In this document: positions 25,467 to 36,015 of the stretch, piece by piece
Position numbering within the stretch: position 1 is the stretch's first letter
How the letters are laid out: every line of letters begins with the position of its first letter
Program-made: the position numbers and the translations under genes
The notes under the pieces: generated by a model
The model's input: the letters and a program-made list of their open reading frames with translations, nothing else
Database searches by the model: none
What the model was told of the DNA's origin: nothing
NCBI GenBank assembly: GCA_023565505.1
Contig: JAIMBI010000013.1
Coordinates: forward strand, 18,440 to 82,439
DNA length: 64,000 bases
Origin: Actinomycetes bacterium
Lineage (GTDB): Bacteria > Bacillota > Sulfobacillia > Sulfobacillales > JAIMBI01
Direction of reading: 5' to 3'

Positions 25467-27450
25467 ACCACATTCCCGACCCCCCCGACACGGACCTCGT
25501 CGAGACGCCCGTAGCCGTCCGACGGCGACGCCGGGCCCGGTCCCAGGCCACTCCGGGGCCGGACGTGTCGGAATCTTCCGTTCCCGAGGCCGCCGGTCCG
25601 ACCACCGAGGCCGCGGCCGCCGAGCCGTCCGGCGAGGGGCCGCGCCGGCGCCGCGGGCGTCCCGCCCGCCCCGCGGCGGAGGCGGAGACGACCCCGGCGC
25701 GCGACGGGGAAGAGGCGACCGCGGAGGGTGGGGTGGCCGGCGCGCGCGGCGGTTCGCGCCGCCGGCGCCGGGCTCCGGCCGCTCCCGCCGCGGCCGAAGC
25801 GCAGGGGGCGGCTCCGGCCGCCGAACCCGCGCCGCCGGCCGAGGCGCCCGCCGGGGCCGCTGCGCCGGCTCCGACCGAGGCCCCGGCTCCGCCTGAGGCG
25901 CCGGCTCCGCCCGAGACGCCCGTGACGCCCGCAGCTCCCCCCGCGCCCGACGCCACGGAGGCGCCGGCCGCCGCGGCGCCCGAGCCGGCTCCGGCCCCGC
26001 CGCGGGTCGAGGCGCCCCCGCGGACGCAGCCGGCCGCCGAGGCGCCGCCGGTCCGGCCCGTGACCCCGTTCGGGCCTCCGCGGCGGCCCAACGGGCGGCC
26101 GGACCACCGTGGTCCGGGACGCGGCCCCGACGGCCGACCCAACGGGCAGGCCCAGCCCCGGCGGGAGGAGTACCGCCGGGAACCCCGTGAGCCGCAGCTG
26201 AGCCTCACCCAGCTCGAGCAGATGACGCTGCTCGATCTCTACAAGCTGGCCAAGAATCTCGACATCCAGAACTACCGCACGCTGAAGAAGTCCGAGCTCA
26301 TCTGGGAGATCCTGCGGGCCCGGACGCACCGCGACGGGCTCATCTTCGCCCAGGGGCTCCTCGACATCGTGGGCGACTTCGGTTTCCTCCGCCCGGCCGA
26401 CTTCGCCCGAAGCCGCGAGGACGTCTACGTGTCCGGCTCCCAGATCCGGCGCTTCGACCTCCGCCCCGGGGACCTGGTCTCCGGTCAGGCCCGGCCGCCG
26501 CGGGAGGGCGAGCGGTACTTCGCCCTGCTGCGCGTCGAGGCGGTCAACAACATGCCGCCCGAGAAGGCCGCGGAGCGGGTCGACTTCGACGCGCTGACGC
26601 CCATCTTCCCCAACCGGCGCTTCCGCCTGGAGGTCGGCCGCGACGAGCTGGCCACGCGCTTGGTGGACATCATCGCGCCCATCGGGATGGGGCAGCGGGG
26701 ACTCATCGTGGCGCCGCCGAAGGCCGGCAAGACGGTCCTGCTCAAGAAGCTCGCCAACGCCATCGCCACCAACCATCCGGACGTGCACCTCATCATCCTC
26801 CTCATCGACGAGCGTCCGGAGGAGGTCACGGACATGCAGCGGTCCGTCCGGGCCGAGGTGGCCGCCTCGACGTTCGACGAGCCCCCCGAGGACCACATCC
26901 GCGTGGCCGAGATGGTGCTCGAGCGGGCCAAGCGGCTGGTCGAGACCGGCCGCGACGTGGTCATCATGCTCGACTCCATCACCCGGCTGGCGCGGGCCTA
27001 CAACCTCACCATCCCGCCGTCGGGCCGCACCCTGTCCGGCGGGATGGATCCGGCCGCCCTGCACAAGCCGAAGCGGTTCTTCGGGGCGGCGCGCAACATC
27101 GAAGGCGGCGGCAGCCTCACCATCCTGGCCACGGCCCTCATCGAGACGGGTTCGCGCATGGACGACGTCATCTACGAGGAGTTTAAGGGCACCGGCAACA
27201 TGGAACTGCACCTCGACCGGCGGCTCGCGGAGCGGCGCCTGTTCCCGGCCATCGACATCAAGCGGTCCGGTACGCGGAAGGAAGAGCTGCTGCTGAGCCC
27301 GGAGGAACTCGAGTCCATGTGGATGATCCGGAAGGCCATCCACAAGCTCGACACCCCCGAGGCGACCGAGCTGTTGATGAACAACCTCAAACGGACCCGC
27401 TCCAACGCGGACTTCTTCCGGGCCTTCGCGGCGATGGTGGAAAATGGCGG

Positions 27451-27454
<4 letters not shown>
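25463..27454 (+). CDS. rho: Transcription termination factor Rho with long disordered N-terminus
   Basis: A 663-residue protein, far longer than the ~420-430 of typical Rho. Residues 1-245 are low-complexity Ala/Pro/Glu/Arg with several R-R-R-R clusters and no fold. The Rho N-terminal helical domain starts at about 246 ([12 protein letters not shown]), followed by the RNA-binding OB fold, Walker A P-K-A-G-K-T near 420 and Walker [10 protein letters not shown] near 500. Rho is a hexameric RNA helicase that ends untranslated transcripts. ATG 25463 follows GAGGAGG and overlaps glpX; the stop overlaps the response-regulator start. Confidence 0.95.
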
Positions 27455-28123
<669 letters not shown>

Positions 28124-28143
<20 letters not shown>

Positions 28144-29623
28144 CCGCGGCGGCCCCATCCGCCGCGCCCTCATCTGGAGTCACCTCGCGGTGGCGCTGCT
28201 GCTGCTGGCGACGACGGCGGGGTTCTCGTTCGCGGCGTTCCGCCAGTACCTGGTCTACGACCAGCAACGGCAGGTCCTCGACCGCGACGAACAGGTGGCG
28301 CGCGTGCTGACCGGCTTCTTCACCGGGGCCATCGACGAGCCGACGGCGACGTACCTCCTGGGCGGACTCGAGGGAGCCCTCGCGGCCCGGGCGTACGTGG
28401 TCAACGACAGCGGAGACGTCATCCTGAGCACCGGCCGGCTCAACGTGCCCCCGGCCGCCGTTCCCCCCGCCGTGCTGCAGCAGGTCCTCTGGCGCGTCAC
28501 GCCGTGGTCCGGCACGCTGGCGGCGCCGGGCGGCACCGACGTGGTCGCGGGCGTACCCATCCTCCTGGGGCGGGCGGTCGTCGGCGGCGTCTTCCTGGAG
28601 GAGCCGCTGGCCCCGGCCACGAGCCGGGCGGCGGGGCTCTTGGGGCGGCTGCTGCTCGGGGGAGCCCTCGGGGCTCTGCTCGCCGCCGGGGCGGCCCAAT
28701 GGCTGGCCCGCCGCCTGTCCCGTCCCCTGGTCGCCCTGCGCGAGGCGGCGACGGCCGTCGCCGAAGGCCGCCTCGACGTCCGGGTGGCGCCGGAGGGGCC
28801 GGAGGAAGTGGCCGAGCTGGGCGTGCGGTTCAACCAGATGGCTGAGAACCTGGCGCGGCTGGTGGAGGATCTGCGCCGGGAGTCCGCCCTCCGCGACGAG
28901 CTTCTGGCGCACGTGGCGCACGACCTGAAGACCCCGCTCACCGCGGTGCGGGGTTACCTGGAAGCGCTTTTGGACCACGTGCTGACCGGACCGGAGGCCG
29001 AGCGCGCCGTCGCGGTCGCGCATCAGGAGACGCTGCGCCTGCAGCGGCTGGTCCTGAGACTCCTGCAGGCGGCCCGGCTGGAGGCGACGGCGGGGCTCCC
29101 CGAGTCCGTGACGCGGTTCGCCGTGGCGCCGTGGCTCCAAGGGCTGATGGCGGCCCTGGAACCGGAGGCCGCCTCGCGGGGGGTCGCGCTCGCGCTGGAG
29201 GGGGTCGCGGTGGCGGAGGCGACCGGCTATCCGGATGCGCTTGCGGAAGTGGTGCAGAATCTGGTCGACAACGCCGTCAAGGTGAGTCCCGCCGGGGCCC
29301 GGGTGCGGGTGCGCGTCCTCGCGGAGGGCGGCGGCATGCGGGTCGAGGTGGACGACGAGGGGCCGGGCGTGCCCCCCGAGCTGGCCGAACGGGTCTTCGA
29401 ACCGTTCGTGACCGGCGACCGGGCCCGATCCGGGGGCAGCACCGGCCTGGGGTTGTCCATCGCGGCCCGCCTGGTGCGCCGGATGGGCGGGCGGATCCAG
29501 CTCGAGCCGCGGCCGGGCGGCGGGACCCGGGCGTGGTTCTGGGTGCCGCTGGCCGCCCCCGGGCGGGAAGCGGAGGCTCCGCCCCCCCTCGCCGCGGGGC
29601 GCGTCGCCGCCGAGGACAGGTGA
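28124..29623 (+). CDS. Sensor histidine kinase
   Basis: A 499-residue membrane kinase. Two membrane helices (about residues 17-38 and 170-195) bound an extracytoplasmic sensor domain of ~130 residues. HAMP follows at about 195-250, HisKA with His266 in H-V-A-H-D-L-K-T-P-L, and the ATPase domain with N (N-L-V-D-N-A-V-K), G1 D-E-G-P-G-V and G2 T-G-L-G-L-S-I. It starts at TTG 28124 with GGAGTGGG upstream. Partner of the preceding regulator. The insertion element lies just beyond its stop. Confidence 0.9.
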
Positions 29624-29726
29624 ACGCGGGGGCGCCCCCTCCCGAGGGCGCGACCCACTTTTGTGAGGTAGGAAGTGGCAGAACTGGCATGATTTCGCAA
29701 AGGACTTGAGGCGGCTCAACACGAAG

Positions 29727-29774
29727 ACAGCTCCTCAAAACCTGGGGGTCTCCGCAGACCCAAGGAGGAGCTGT
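29727..29774 (+). promoter_or_regulatory. Ribosome-site-sequestering hairpin of the IS transposase
   Basis: ACAGCTCCTC (29727-29736) pairs perfectly with GAGGAGCTGT (29765-29774), with a nested stem GGGTCT/AGACCC between. The transposase ribosome site AAGGAGGAG lies in the outer stem. Such structures keep insertion-sequence transposases silent when read from outside promoters. Confidence 0.55.
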
Positions 29775-29777
29775 AGC

Positions 29778-31138
29778 GTGAGCGTAGCGCAAGCCGCCCC
29801 CGTTGACAAGGCCGTGGTGACCCAATTGGTGCAGGCGACGTGGGAGACCTGGTGGGCGCAAGTCGTTGCGGCCGGCGTGCCGACGGATTTGGCGGCGATC
29901 GAACAGGCTGTCGCAGAGCTGGTGCAGCGACTGGGGCAGCTGGCGTTGGCGGCTGCGGGCGTGCCGGCGGGGCCGCGCGGTGTGTGGTCTGCCGAGCGCC
30001 CTTGCGGTGTGTCGATCCCGCCCGGCCGGTCACGGTGACAGGGATCTTTGGGGACTACACGCTCGAGCGGCCGTACTACGTGTGCCCCGCGGGGCATGGG
30101 TCGGCGACGCCGGCGGACGCGGCGTGGGGGTTGGGGCCGGAGCGGGTGACGCCCGCGTTGGCGGAGCGGGTGTGTCGGCTGGCGGTCGAGACGCCCTTTG
30201 ACCGCGGAGCCGCGCTGGTCCAGGCCCTGCTGGGGGTGGCGGTGGACGGGGAGACGCTGCGGCGGCTCGTCGAAGGGGTGGGGCAGGTGGCCGAAGACGC
30301 GGAGCAGGCGGCGCAGGCCGCGGTGGCGGCGGGCTGGGTGCCGGCGCCGACGGGGTCGGGGCCGGCCGGTTTGATGGTGGCCGTAGATGGTGCCATGGTG
30401 CACACCGACGGGGCGTGGCACGAAGCCAAGGTGGGGGTCTGTCAGGCGTTAGGCCGGACCCGCACTGGGACGTGGGCACGGCAGGGGGATCCCGATTACT
30501 GTGTGGGGCTGGAGGCGCGTCCGGCGTTCTGGCAGCGCCTATACGCCCATGCCGCCGCCCAGGGGGTGGAGAGTCGGCCGTGCCAGCTGATCGTGCTGTT
30601 GGGAGACGGGGCGCATTGGATCTGGGACGAGGCGCGGACCTATTTCGGGGGACCGGGTAAGCAGGTCATCGAGATTCTAGATTTCTATCACGCCGCGGAA
30701 CCTGTCGGGGCCGTAGCCCATGCGGTGTTTCCGGAGGACGCCGAGGCCGCGGCGGCTTGGGCGCGGCCGCTACTCGCCATCTTGCCCGAGCAGGGGCCCG
30801 GGCCGTTGCAGGCGGCGTTGGCCGCCCTCGCCCCCTCCGACGCGACGGCGGCCGCTGTGGTCCACCGGGAACGGGCCTACTTCGCGTACCATGCCGACCG
30901 CATGGACTATCCCGCCTATCAGCGTCAAGGCTTACCCATTGGGTCCGGAACGGTGGAAAGTGCGTGCAAGGTGGTGCTGAAACAGCGGGTGAGTCAGGGG
31001 GGCATGCGGTGGACGGCGCGGGGGGCTCAGGCGGTGGCGACGCTCCGGGCGTGGCACCGGGCGGGCCGGTGGGCCGCGTTCTGGGCCAGCCGGCCGCTGG
31101 CGCAGCGCGTCCCGCCGCGGCGCCGGTGTGCGGCCTGA
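29778..31138 (+). pseudogene. ISKra4-family transposase, split by a -1 frame change
   Basis: The N-terminal part starts at GTG 29778 behind AAGGAGGAG and runs in frame to about 29970. From there homology continues in the -1 frame: zinc-knuckle C-V-V-C-R-A-P-L-R-C, then R-P-Y-Y-V-C-P-A-G-H, the acidic catalytic core (V-A-V-D-G-A; L-L-G-D-G-A-H-W-I-W) and the signature P-I-G-S-G-T-V-E-S-A-C-K ending in G-M-R-W. The change occurs around a GCGGGGCCG run. No canonical slippery heptamer is seen, so a GC-run indel or sequencing error is as likely as programmed frameshifting. Apart from that the protein looks complete (about 450 residues). Confidence 0.7.
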
Positions 31139-31176
31139 TCACAATCGCGAGGCACACCCCCCTCCCGACGGCCCCG

Positions 31177-31206
31177 TTGAGACGGCCGGCGCCTTCGTGG
31201 TACACT
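31177..31206 (+). promoter_or_regulatory. Promoter for rpmE
   Basis: TTGAGA (31177-31182), an 18-base spacer and TACACT (31201-31206), just outside the right end of the insertion sequence. It gives rpmE its own transcript start about 80 bases upstream and makes rpmE expression independent of the element. Confidence 0.55.
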
Positions 31207-31294
31207 TTCGGGGAGTCGTCGGCCGCCGACGCAGGCAGAGGACGCCGAGCCGGTGGGCGGCGTGTTTTTCGGCTGAGGGGACGGGAGCGAAGGC

Positions 31295-31495
31295 ATGAAG
31301 AAGGACATCCACCCCCCGTACGTGCGCGCGACGATCACCTGCTCCTGCGGGGCCGTCTACCACGTCGGCTCCACGCGGGAGTCGATGCACGTCGAGGTCT
31401 GCGCGCGGTGCCATCCCCTGTTCACAGGGGGGCCGCAGCGGTACGAATCCGGGGGGCGCGTCGAGCGGTTCAAGAAGAAATACGGCATCCAGTGA
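31295..31495 (+). CDS. rpmE: 50S ribosomal protein L31, zinc-binding form
   Basis: A complete 66-residue L31. It starts M-K-K-D-I-H-P and ends K-K-Y-G-I-Q. Zinc ligands are present: Cys in C-S-C and C-A-R-C, the C+ form used when zinc is plentiful. It forms part of the intersubunit bridge of the 70S ribosome. A strong terminator directly follows, so prfA has separate or attenuated transcription. Confidence 0.95.
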   Translation: MKKDIHPPYVRATITCSCGAVYHVGSTRESMHVEVCARCHPLFTGGPQRYESGGRVERFKKKYGIQ

Positions 31496-31522
31496 ACAGA
31501 GCCGCCGGCTCTGTTTTCGTTT
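31496..31522 (+). terminator. Intrinsic terminator of rpmE
   Basis: ACAGAGCC, loop GCC, GGCTCTGT, then TTTCGTTT, beginning one base after the rpmE stop. A canonical stem and T-tract. Confidence 0.8.
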
Positions 31523-31558
31523 GGGGCCGGAACGCCGCCCCCGCGGGGAGGGTTGAGG

Positions 31559-32641
31559 ATGGACAGCCGCATGCGTGCGCGCTTGGATGCCATGGTCGCC
31601 CGCCGCGCCCAGCTCGAGGCGGAGCTGGCCCGGCCGGAGGTGGCCCGCGACCCGGTCGCGGCCCGACGCCTGGGGCGGGAATTGGCCCGGATGGAGGCGG
31701 TCCTGGACCGCTACGGCCGGTATCGCGAGGCCGAGCGGGAGACGGCGGACCTGAAGCAGCTTTTGCGCGAGGAAAGCGATCCCGAGCTCCGCGAGCTGGC
31801 GGAGGGTGAGCTCGAGGCCCGGCGGGAAGAGATGGAGCGGCTGGAGGCCGCGCTGGCCGAGGATCTGCTGCCGCGGGACCCCAACGACGACAAGAACGTG
31901 CTGCTGGAGATCCGGGCCGGCACCGGGGGCGAGGAGGCGGCGCTCTTCGCCGGCGACCTCCTGCGCATGTACATGCGGTTTGCCGAGCGCCACGGCTGGC
32001 GCACCGAGATCCTCTCCAGCAACCCCACCGACATCGGGGGCTACAAGGAGGTCATCCTCCTCGTCGAGGGCGAGGGCGCGTACAGCCGCCTGAAGTACGA
32101 GAGCGGAGTGCACCGGGTCCAACGGGTGCCCGAGACCGAGGCCTCGGGCCGGATCCACACCTCGGCCGCCACCGTGGCGGTGCTGCCGGAGGCCGAGGAG
32201 GTGGAGGTGGAGATCAACCCGGAGGACTTGAAGATCGAGACCATGCGGGCCGGGGGCGCCGGCGGCCAGCACGTCAACAAGACGGAGTCGGCGGTGCGGA
32301 TCACCCACCTGCCGACCGGCATCTCGGTCCACAGTCAGGACGAGCGGTCGCAGCACAAGAACCGCGAACGCGCGATGCGCATCCTGCGGGCCCGCCTGAA
32401 GCAGCTGGCGGAGGAGGCCGCGGCGTCGGAAGTCGCGGAGGCCCGGCGGGCGCAGGTCGGTACGGGGGACCGCTCCGAGCGCATTCGGACGTACAATTTC
32501 CCCCAGTCGCGGGTCACCGACCATCGGGTCAACCTCACCCTGTATCGCCTCGCGGAGGTCCTCGACGGGGACCTCGACGAGATCATCGACGCCCTGGCGA
32601 GCCAGGCGCACGCCGAGCAGCTGGCCGGGCGGGTCCCATGA
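31559..32641 (+). CDS. prfA: Peptide chain release factor 1
   Basis: A 360-residue RF1, normal length. The peptidyl-hydrolysis loop G-G-A-G-G-Q-H-V-N is at about residues 231-239, where the Gln is the target of PrmC methylation. The stop-codon tripeptide region reads R-V-P-E-T-E-A, close to the usual P-A/V-T of RF1 by position (not certain by eye). ATG 31559 is preferred over TTG 31553, because GGGAGGG lies six bases before the ATG. The stop overlaps the start of prmC as ATGA. Confidence 0.94.
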   Translation: MDSRMRARLDAMVARRAQLEAELARPEVARDPVAARRLGRELARMEAVLDRYGRYREAERETADLKQLLREESDPELRELAEGELEARREEMERLEAALAEDLLPRDPNDDKNVLLEIRAGTGGEEAALFAGDLLRMYMRFAERHGWRTEILSSNPTDIGGYKEVILLVEGEGAYSRLKYESGVHRVQRVPETEASGRIHTSAATVAVLPEAEEVEVEINPEDLKIETMRAGGAGGQHVNKTESAVRITHLPTGISVHSQDERSQHKNRERAMRILRARLKQLAEEAAASEVAEARRAQVGTGDRSERIRTYNFPQSRVTDHRVNLTLYRLAEVLDGDLDEIIDALASQAHAEQLAGRVP

Positions 32642-33471
32642 GGGCCGACCCGGTTCTCGCCGCGGCCGCCGAGCGGCTTAAGGCGGCGGGGATTCCGGAC
32701 CCGGCCCGCGAGGTGCTGGGGCTCGCGGCCCACGCCGCGGGCGTGAGCCTGGAGGAGTGGCTCTTGCGCAGCCGGCCCCTCGGCGACGACGCGCGCGGTC
32801 GGTTCGAGACCCTCGTGGCCCGCCGGGCCCGCCGGGAACCCTACGCCTATCTGGTCGGGCGGACGACGTTCTACGGACTCGACTTGGTCGTGACGCCGGC
32901 GGTGTTGGTGCCGCGGCCGGAGACGGAGCTTTTGGTCGATGCGGCGTTGGCGCACTGTCCCCCCCGCCCTGGCCGGGTGGTGGACGTGGGGACGGGGTCC
33001 GGAGCGCTCGCGCTGGCGCTGGCCCGGCACGGTCCGCCGGTGTGGCGCGTCGAGGCGGTGGACATCGACCTCGCGGCCCTCGAGGTGGCGCGGACGAACC
33101 GGGACCGCCTGGGGCTCGCCGTGTGTCTGTACCCTTCGGACCTCCTCGCCCAGGTGCGGCCGGGCATCCTGGGGATTGTGGCCAATCTGCCGTACGTGGC
33201 CTGGGGCGACACGGTGGACCCGGAGGTGCGGCACGAGCCTCCGGTCGCCGTCTTCGCCGGCCCCGACGGGCTCGGCCTCATCCGCCGGCTGGTGGCCCAG
33301 GCGCGGGGCCGGCTCGAGCCGGGCGGGTGGCTGGGGCTCGAGGTGGGGGCCGGCCAGGCCGACGTCGTGCAGGCATGGTTGGCAACGGCAGGGTTTCGGC
33401 CCGTCGGGGTGGAGACCGACTGGGCCGGGATTGGTCGGATCGTCTGGGGGGTGTGGCCCGGTGGCGTCTGA
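32638..33471 (+). CDS. prmC: Release-factor glutamine methyltransferase PrmC
   Basis: A 277-residue protein that methylates the GGQ glutamine of RF1/RF2 using S-adenosylmethionine. The N-terminal helical substrate domain has the typical P-R-P-E-T-E start of the catalytic part; the SAM site is [12 protein letters not shown]. The active-site motif is N-L-P-Y-V where nearly all PrmC proteins have N-P-P-Y. Coupled to prfA by a 4-base overlap, as expected. The identification rests mainly on context and the P-R-P-E-T-E motif. Confidence 0.92.
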   Translation: MRADPVLAAAAERLKAAGIPDPAREVLGLAAHAAGVSLEEWLLRSRPLGDDARGRFETLVARRARREPYAYLVGRTTFYGLDLVVTPAVLVPRPETELLVDAALAHCPPRPGRVVDVGTGSGALALALARHGPPVWRVEAVDIDLAALEVARTNRDRLGLAVCLYPSDLLAQVRPGILGIVANLPYVAWGDTVDPEVRHEPPVAVFAGPDGLGLIRRLVAQARGRLEPGGWLGLEVGAGQADVVQAWLATAGFRPVGVETDWAGIGRIVWGVWPGGV

Positions 33472-33793
33472 CGTCATCTCCGTGGAGGAACTCCGCGCCC
33501 GGCTCGCGGCAGGGCTCCCGACCGTGCTCATCGACGTGCGTCTGGGCAAGGTCGGCACGATCCCCGGCGCCGTCCCGGTGCCGGTGACGGACCTCGAGGA
33601 CGCACCGCGCGAGTGGGACCGGGACGCCCTACTGGTGGTCTTCTGCCAGCACGGCCGGGGGGCGAGCGAGTACGCCCAGGAGGTGCTCCGGGAGCAGGGG
33701 TATCCCCACGTCGTGCGGCTTCTGGGCGGGGTGGACGCCTGGCTGGCCGCGGGCGGGCCGACGGCCGAGCCGGACGACGGCGGGGAGGGCTGA
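33461..33793 (+). CDS. Single-domain rhodanese-like protein
   Basis: A 110-residue protein. It begins I-S-V-E-E-L-R-A-R-L and has the V-L-I-D-V-R strand and the active-site loop C-Q-H-G-R-G-A-S, with the catalytic Cys expected to carry a persulfide. Such proteins transfer sulfane sulfur. GTG 33461 lies inside prmC (11-base overlap) and the stop overlaps the next ATG by one base, so it is embedded in the prmC operon. Partner unknown. Confidence 0.8.
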   Translation: MASDVISVEELRARLAAGLPTVLIDVRLGKVGTIPGAVPVPVTDLEDAPREWDRDALLVVFCQHGRGASEYAQEVLREQGYPHVVRLLGGVDAWLAAGGPTAEPDDGGEG

Positions 33794-35013
33794 TGGCCTG
33801 GGGATCGGCCGCCGCCGTGGCCCTGTTCCTGGCCTTGTACGCCGCCATGGTGCGGGAGTGGGTGCACCGGGCCCTGGCGGCGCTCGCGGCGGCCACCCTG
33901 GCGGTCGCCGGCGGCCTCATCACCCCGCGGGAGGCCCTGGCGGCGGTGGACTGGAACACGCTCGTGCTGTTGTTCGGCCTCATGCTGCTGGCCGGGGCGG
34001 TGGACGAGGCGGGCTGGTTCCGGCGCTTCGGCGACTGGGCCCGCCGTCGGGCGGGCGCGTCGCCGCGCCGCCTCCTGGTGCTGTTCGCCCTGGTGGCGGC
34101 GGGAGCGTCCGCGGTGCTGCCCAACCTCGCCGTGGTCCTGGTGCTGGCGCCGCCGCTCGTGTCGGCGGTGGAGGCCCTGGGCGCGGATCCCGTCCCGCCG
34201 CTCGTCGCCCTCACTACGGCGGCCAACTTCGGAGGCATGGCCACCCTGGTGGGGGATCCGCCCAACGTGCTCATCGGGTCGGCAGCCCACTTGTCGTTCG
34301 AGGCGTTCCTGGTCGCCTTGGGGCCTCCGGCGGCTCTCGCGGTGGCCGTGGCGCTGCTGTGGACCACGCGCGCCCTGCCCGCGCGGGGGGCGGCTGCCGC
34401 GGTGCCGCCGTCGCCGCCGGCCCGCCGCCCGGCCGTCCTGCTCGTGCTGCTCCTCACCGTGGCGGGGTTCCTGGCCGCGCCCCGCATCGGGTGGCCCGTG
34501 GGGCTCGTGGGCCTGGCGGGAGGCGTGACCGCGGCGCTTCTCGGCGGCCGCGAAGCGGAGCGGGTCCTCGCGGGCGTGGATTGGGGCACCATCCTGTTTC
34601 TGGGCGGACTCTTCGTCGTCGTGGGCGCCCTGGAGCACCAGGGGGTCATCGCCGCCTTGGCCTCCCGGGTCGGGCCGTACACCCGCGCCGCGGCCTTCGT
34701 GCCCCTGGTGCTGGCGGGATCCGCAGTGGTCTCGGCGTTGCTCGACAACGTGCCGCTGGTGGCCGCGGCCATCCCGGTGCTCGGGGCGGCGGCCGGCTCC
34801 GGCGCGGCCCCGTGGTGGGCGCTGGCGGCCGGCGCGGGCATCGGCGGCAACGCGACCCTGGTGGGGTCGTCGGCCAACATCGTGGCGGCCTCCGTGGCCG
34901 CCGAGCGGGGGTTTTCGCTGAGCTTCGGCACGTACTGGCGGCACGCCCGCGGCGTGAGCGTCGCGGCGCTGGGTCTGGCCGGACTGTGGCTGGTCGTCAC
35001 CCAGGGGGGATGA
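33793..35013 (+). CDS. ArsB/NhaD (ion transporter) superfamily permease
   Basis: A 406-residue membrane protein with about 11 hydrophobic segments arranged as two repeats. Diagnostic motifs are V-D-W-N-T-L-V-L-L-F-G-L-M near the N-terminus, N-F-G-G-M-A-T-L-V-G-D-P-P-N in the first half and I-G-G-N-A-T-L-V-G-S-S-A-N in the second. These are shared by ArsB, NhaD and citrate/anion transporters, so the substrate (arsenite, Na+/H+ or an anion) stays open. ATG 33793 follows GGGGAGGG. No arsR or arsC is near. Confidence 0.82.
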   Translation: MAWGSAAAVALFLALYAAMVREWVHRALAALAAATLAVAGGLITPREALAAVDWNTLVLLFGLMLLAGAVDEAGWFRRFGDWARRRAGASPRRLLVLFALVAAGASAVLPNLAVVLVLAPPLVSAVEALGADPVPPLVALTTAANFGGMATLVGDPPNVLIGSAAHLSFEAFLVALGPPAALAVAVALLWTTRALPARGAAAAVPPSPPARRPAVLLVLLLTVAGFLAAPRIGWPVGLVGLAGGVTAALLGGREAERVLAGVDWGTILFLGGLFVVVGALEHQGVIAALASRVGPYTRAAAFVPLVLAGSAVVSALLDNVPLVAAAIPVLGAAAGSGAAPWWALAAGAGIGGNATLVGSSANIVAASVAAERGFSLSFGTYWRHARGVSVAALGLAGLWLVVTQGG

Positions 35014-35052
35014 GGCACGGAAGAGGCACGGGTTGAGCCAGCGGAGCCGGAG

Positions 35053-36015
35053 GTGGTGCGGCGGGCCGGTCGGCTCCTCCGGTCGGGCGGTCTGGTGGCG
35101 TTTCCCACGGAGACGGTGTACGGTCTCGGCGCCAACGCGCTGGACGCGGCGGCTGCGGCCCGCATCTTCGCCGCCAAGGGCCGCCCGGCCGACAATCCGC
35201 TCATCGTCCACGTGGCGGACGGAGAGGAGGCCGCGGCGCTGTCTTTGGCGTGGCCCGCGGCGGCCGTGCGGCTGGTGCGGGCCTTCTGGCCGGGGCCGCT
35301 CACCCTGGTGGTGCCGGCCTCGCCCGTGGTCCCCGCCGTGGTGCGGGCGGGCCTGCCCACCGTGGCGGTCCGGTGTCCCGCCCATCCGGTGGCCCGGGCC
35401 CTGCTGCGGGCGGCCCGGGTGCCGGTGGCCGCCCCGTCGGCCAACCGGTCCGGCCGACCGAGTCCCACCACGGCCCGGGCCGTGGCCGAGGACCTGGACG
35501 GCCGGGTGGACCTGGTGGTCGACGGAGGATCCGCGGGAATCGGGGTGGAATCCACGGTGGTGGACGTGTCGGTGTCCCCGGCCGTGCTGCTCCGGCCGGG
35601 TGGCCTGCCGCGGGAGGACATCGAGGCGGTCGTGGGACCGCTCGTCGAGCCGACCCCCGGGGGGCCGGCCCGCTCGCCGGGCATGAAGTACCGCCACTAC
35701 GCACCGGACCGGCCGGTGGTGTGGCTGCGGCGGTCGCCCGCGGAGGCGGCCGCCGTGGTGCGCGCGCGCTGCGACCCCGCCGCCACGGGCGTGCTGGCGC
35801 CCACGGCGGTGCTCGCCGCGCTGCCGGAGTACGTCCACGCCGTCGACCTGGGTCCCTCGGCGGAGACGGCCGCCCAGCGCCTGTTCGAGGGCCTGCGGCG
35901 GCTCGACCGGATCCCGGCGGTGCGGGTCATCGTGGCAGTCTGGGACTCCGACCGCGGCCTCGGGCTGGCCATCGGCAACCGGCTGGCCAAGGCGGCCGGG
36001 GAGGTGTGGACGTGA
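35053..36015 (+). CDS. sua5: L-threonylcarbamoyladenylate synthase (Sua5/YwlC)
   Basis: A 320-residue two-domain Sua5. The YrdC-like domain (about 1-200) has P-T-E-T-V-Y-G-L-G, K-G-R-P-A-D-N-P-L-I-V-H and A-P-S-A-N-R-S-G; the C-terminal Sua5 domain follows the linker S-P-G-M-K-Y-R-H-Y-A-P. It makes threonylcarbamoyl-AMP from Thr, bicarbonate and ATP for t6A37 modification of tRNA. GTG 35053 is the first codon that fits the fold; the ribosome site is modest. A 39-base gap follows the transporter. Confidence 0.92.
   Translation: MVRRAGRLLRSGGLVAFPTETVYGLGANALDAAAAARIFAAKGRPADNPLIVHVADGEEAAALSLAWPAAAVRLVRAFWPGPLTLVVPASPVVPAVVRAGLPTVAVRCPAHPVARALLRAARVPVAAPSANRSGRPSPTTARAVAEDLDGRVDLVVDGGSAGIGVESTVVDVSVSPAVLLRPGGLPREDIEAVVGPLVEPTPGGPARSPGMKYRHYAPDRPVVWLRRSPAEAAAVVRARCDPAATGVLAPTAVLAALPEYVHAVDLGPSAETAAQRLFEGLRRLDRIPAVRVIVAVWDSDRGLGLAIGNRLAKAAGEVWT

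Larger units (their letters stand above)
29646..31157 (+). mobile_element. ISKra4-like insertion sequence with 11-bp direct repeats
   Basis: The 1,512-bp segment is bounded by identical 11-mers CCCCCTCCCGA at 29635-29645 and 31158-31168, a likely target duplication. The ends share an imperfect inverted repeat: GCGCGACCCACTTTTGTGA at 29648-29666 against the complement of the right end, 12 of 19 positions equal. It contains one transposase frame. The element separates the rho two-component block from the rpmE-prfA block without breaking a gene. Confidence 0.7.
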
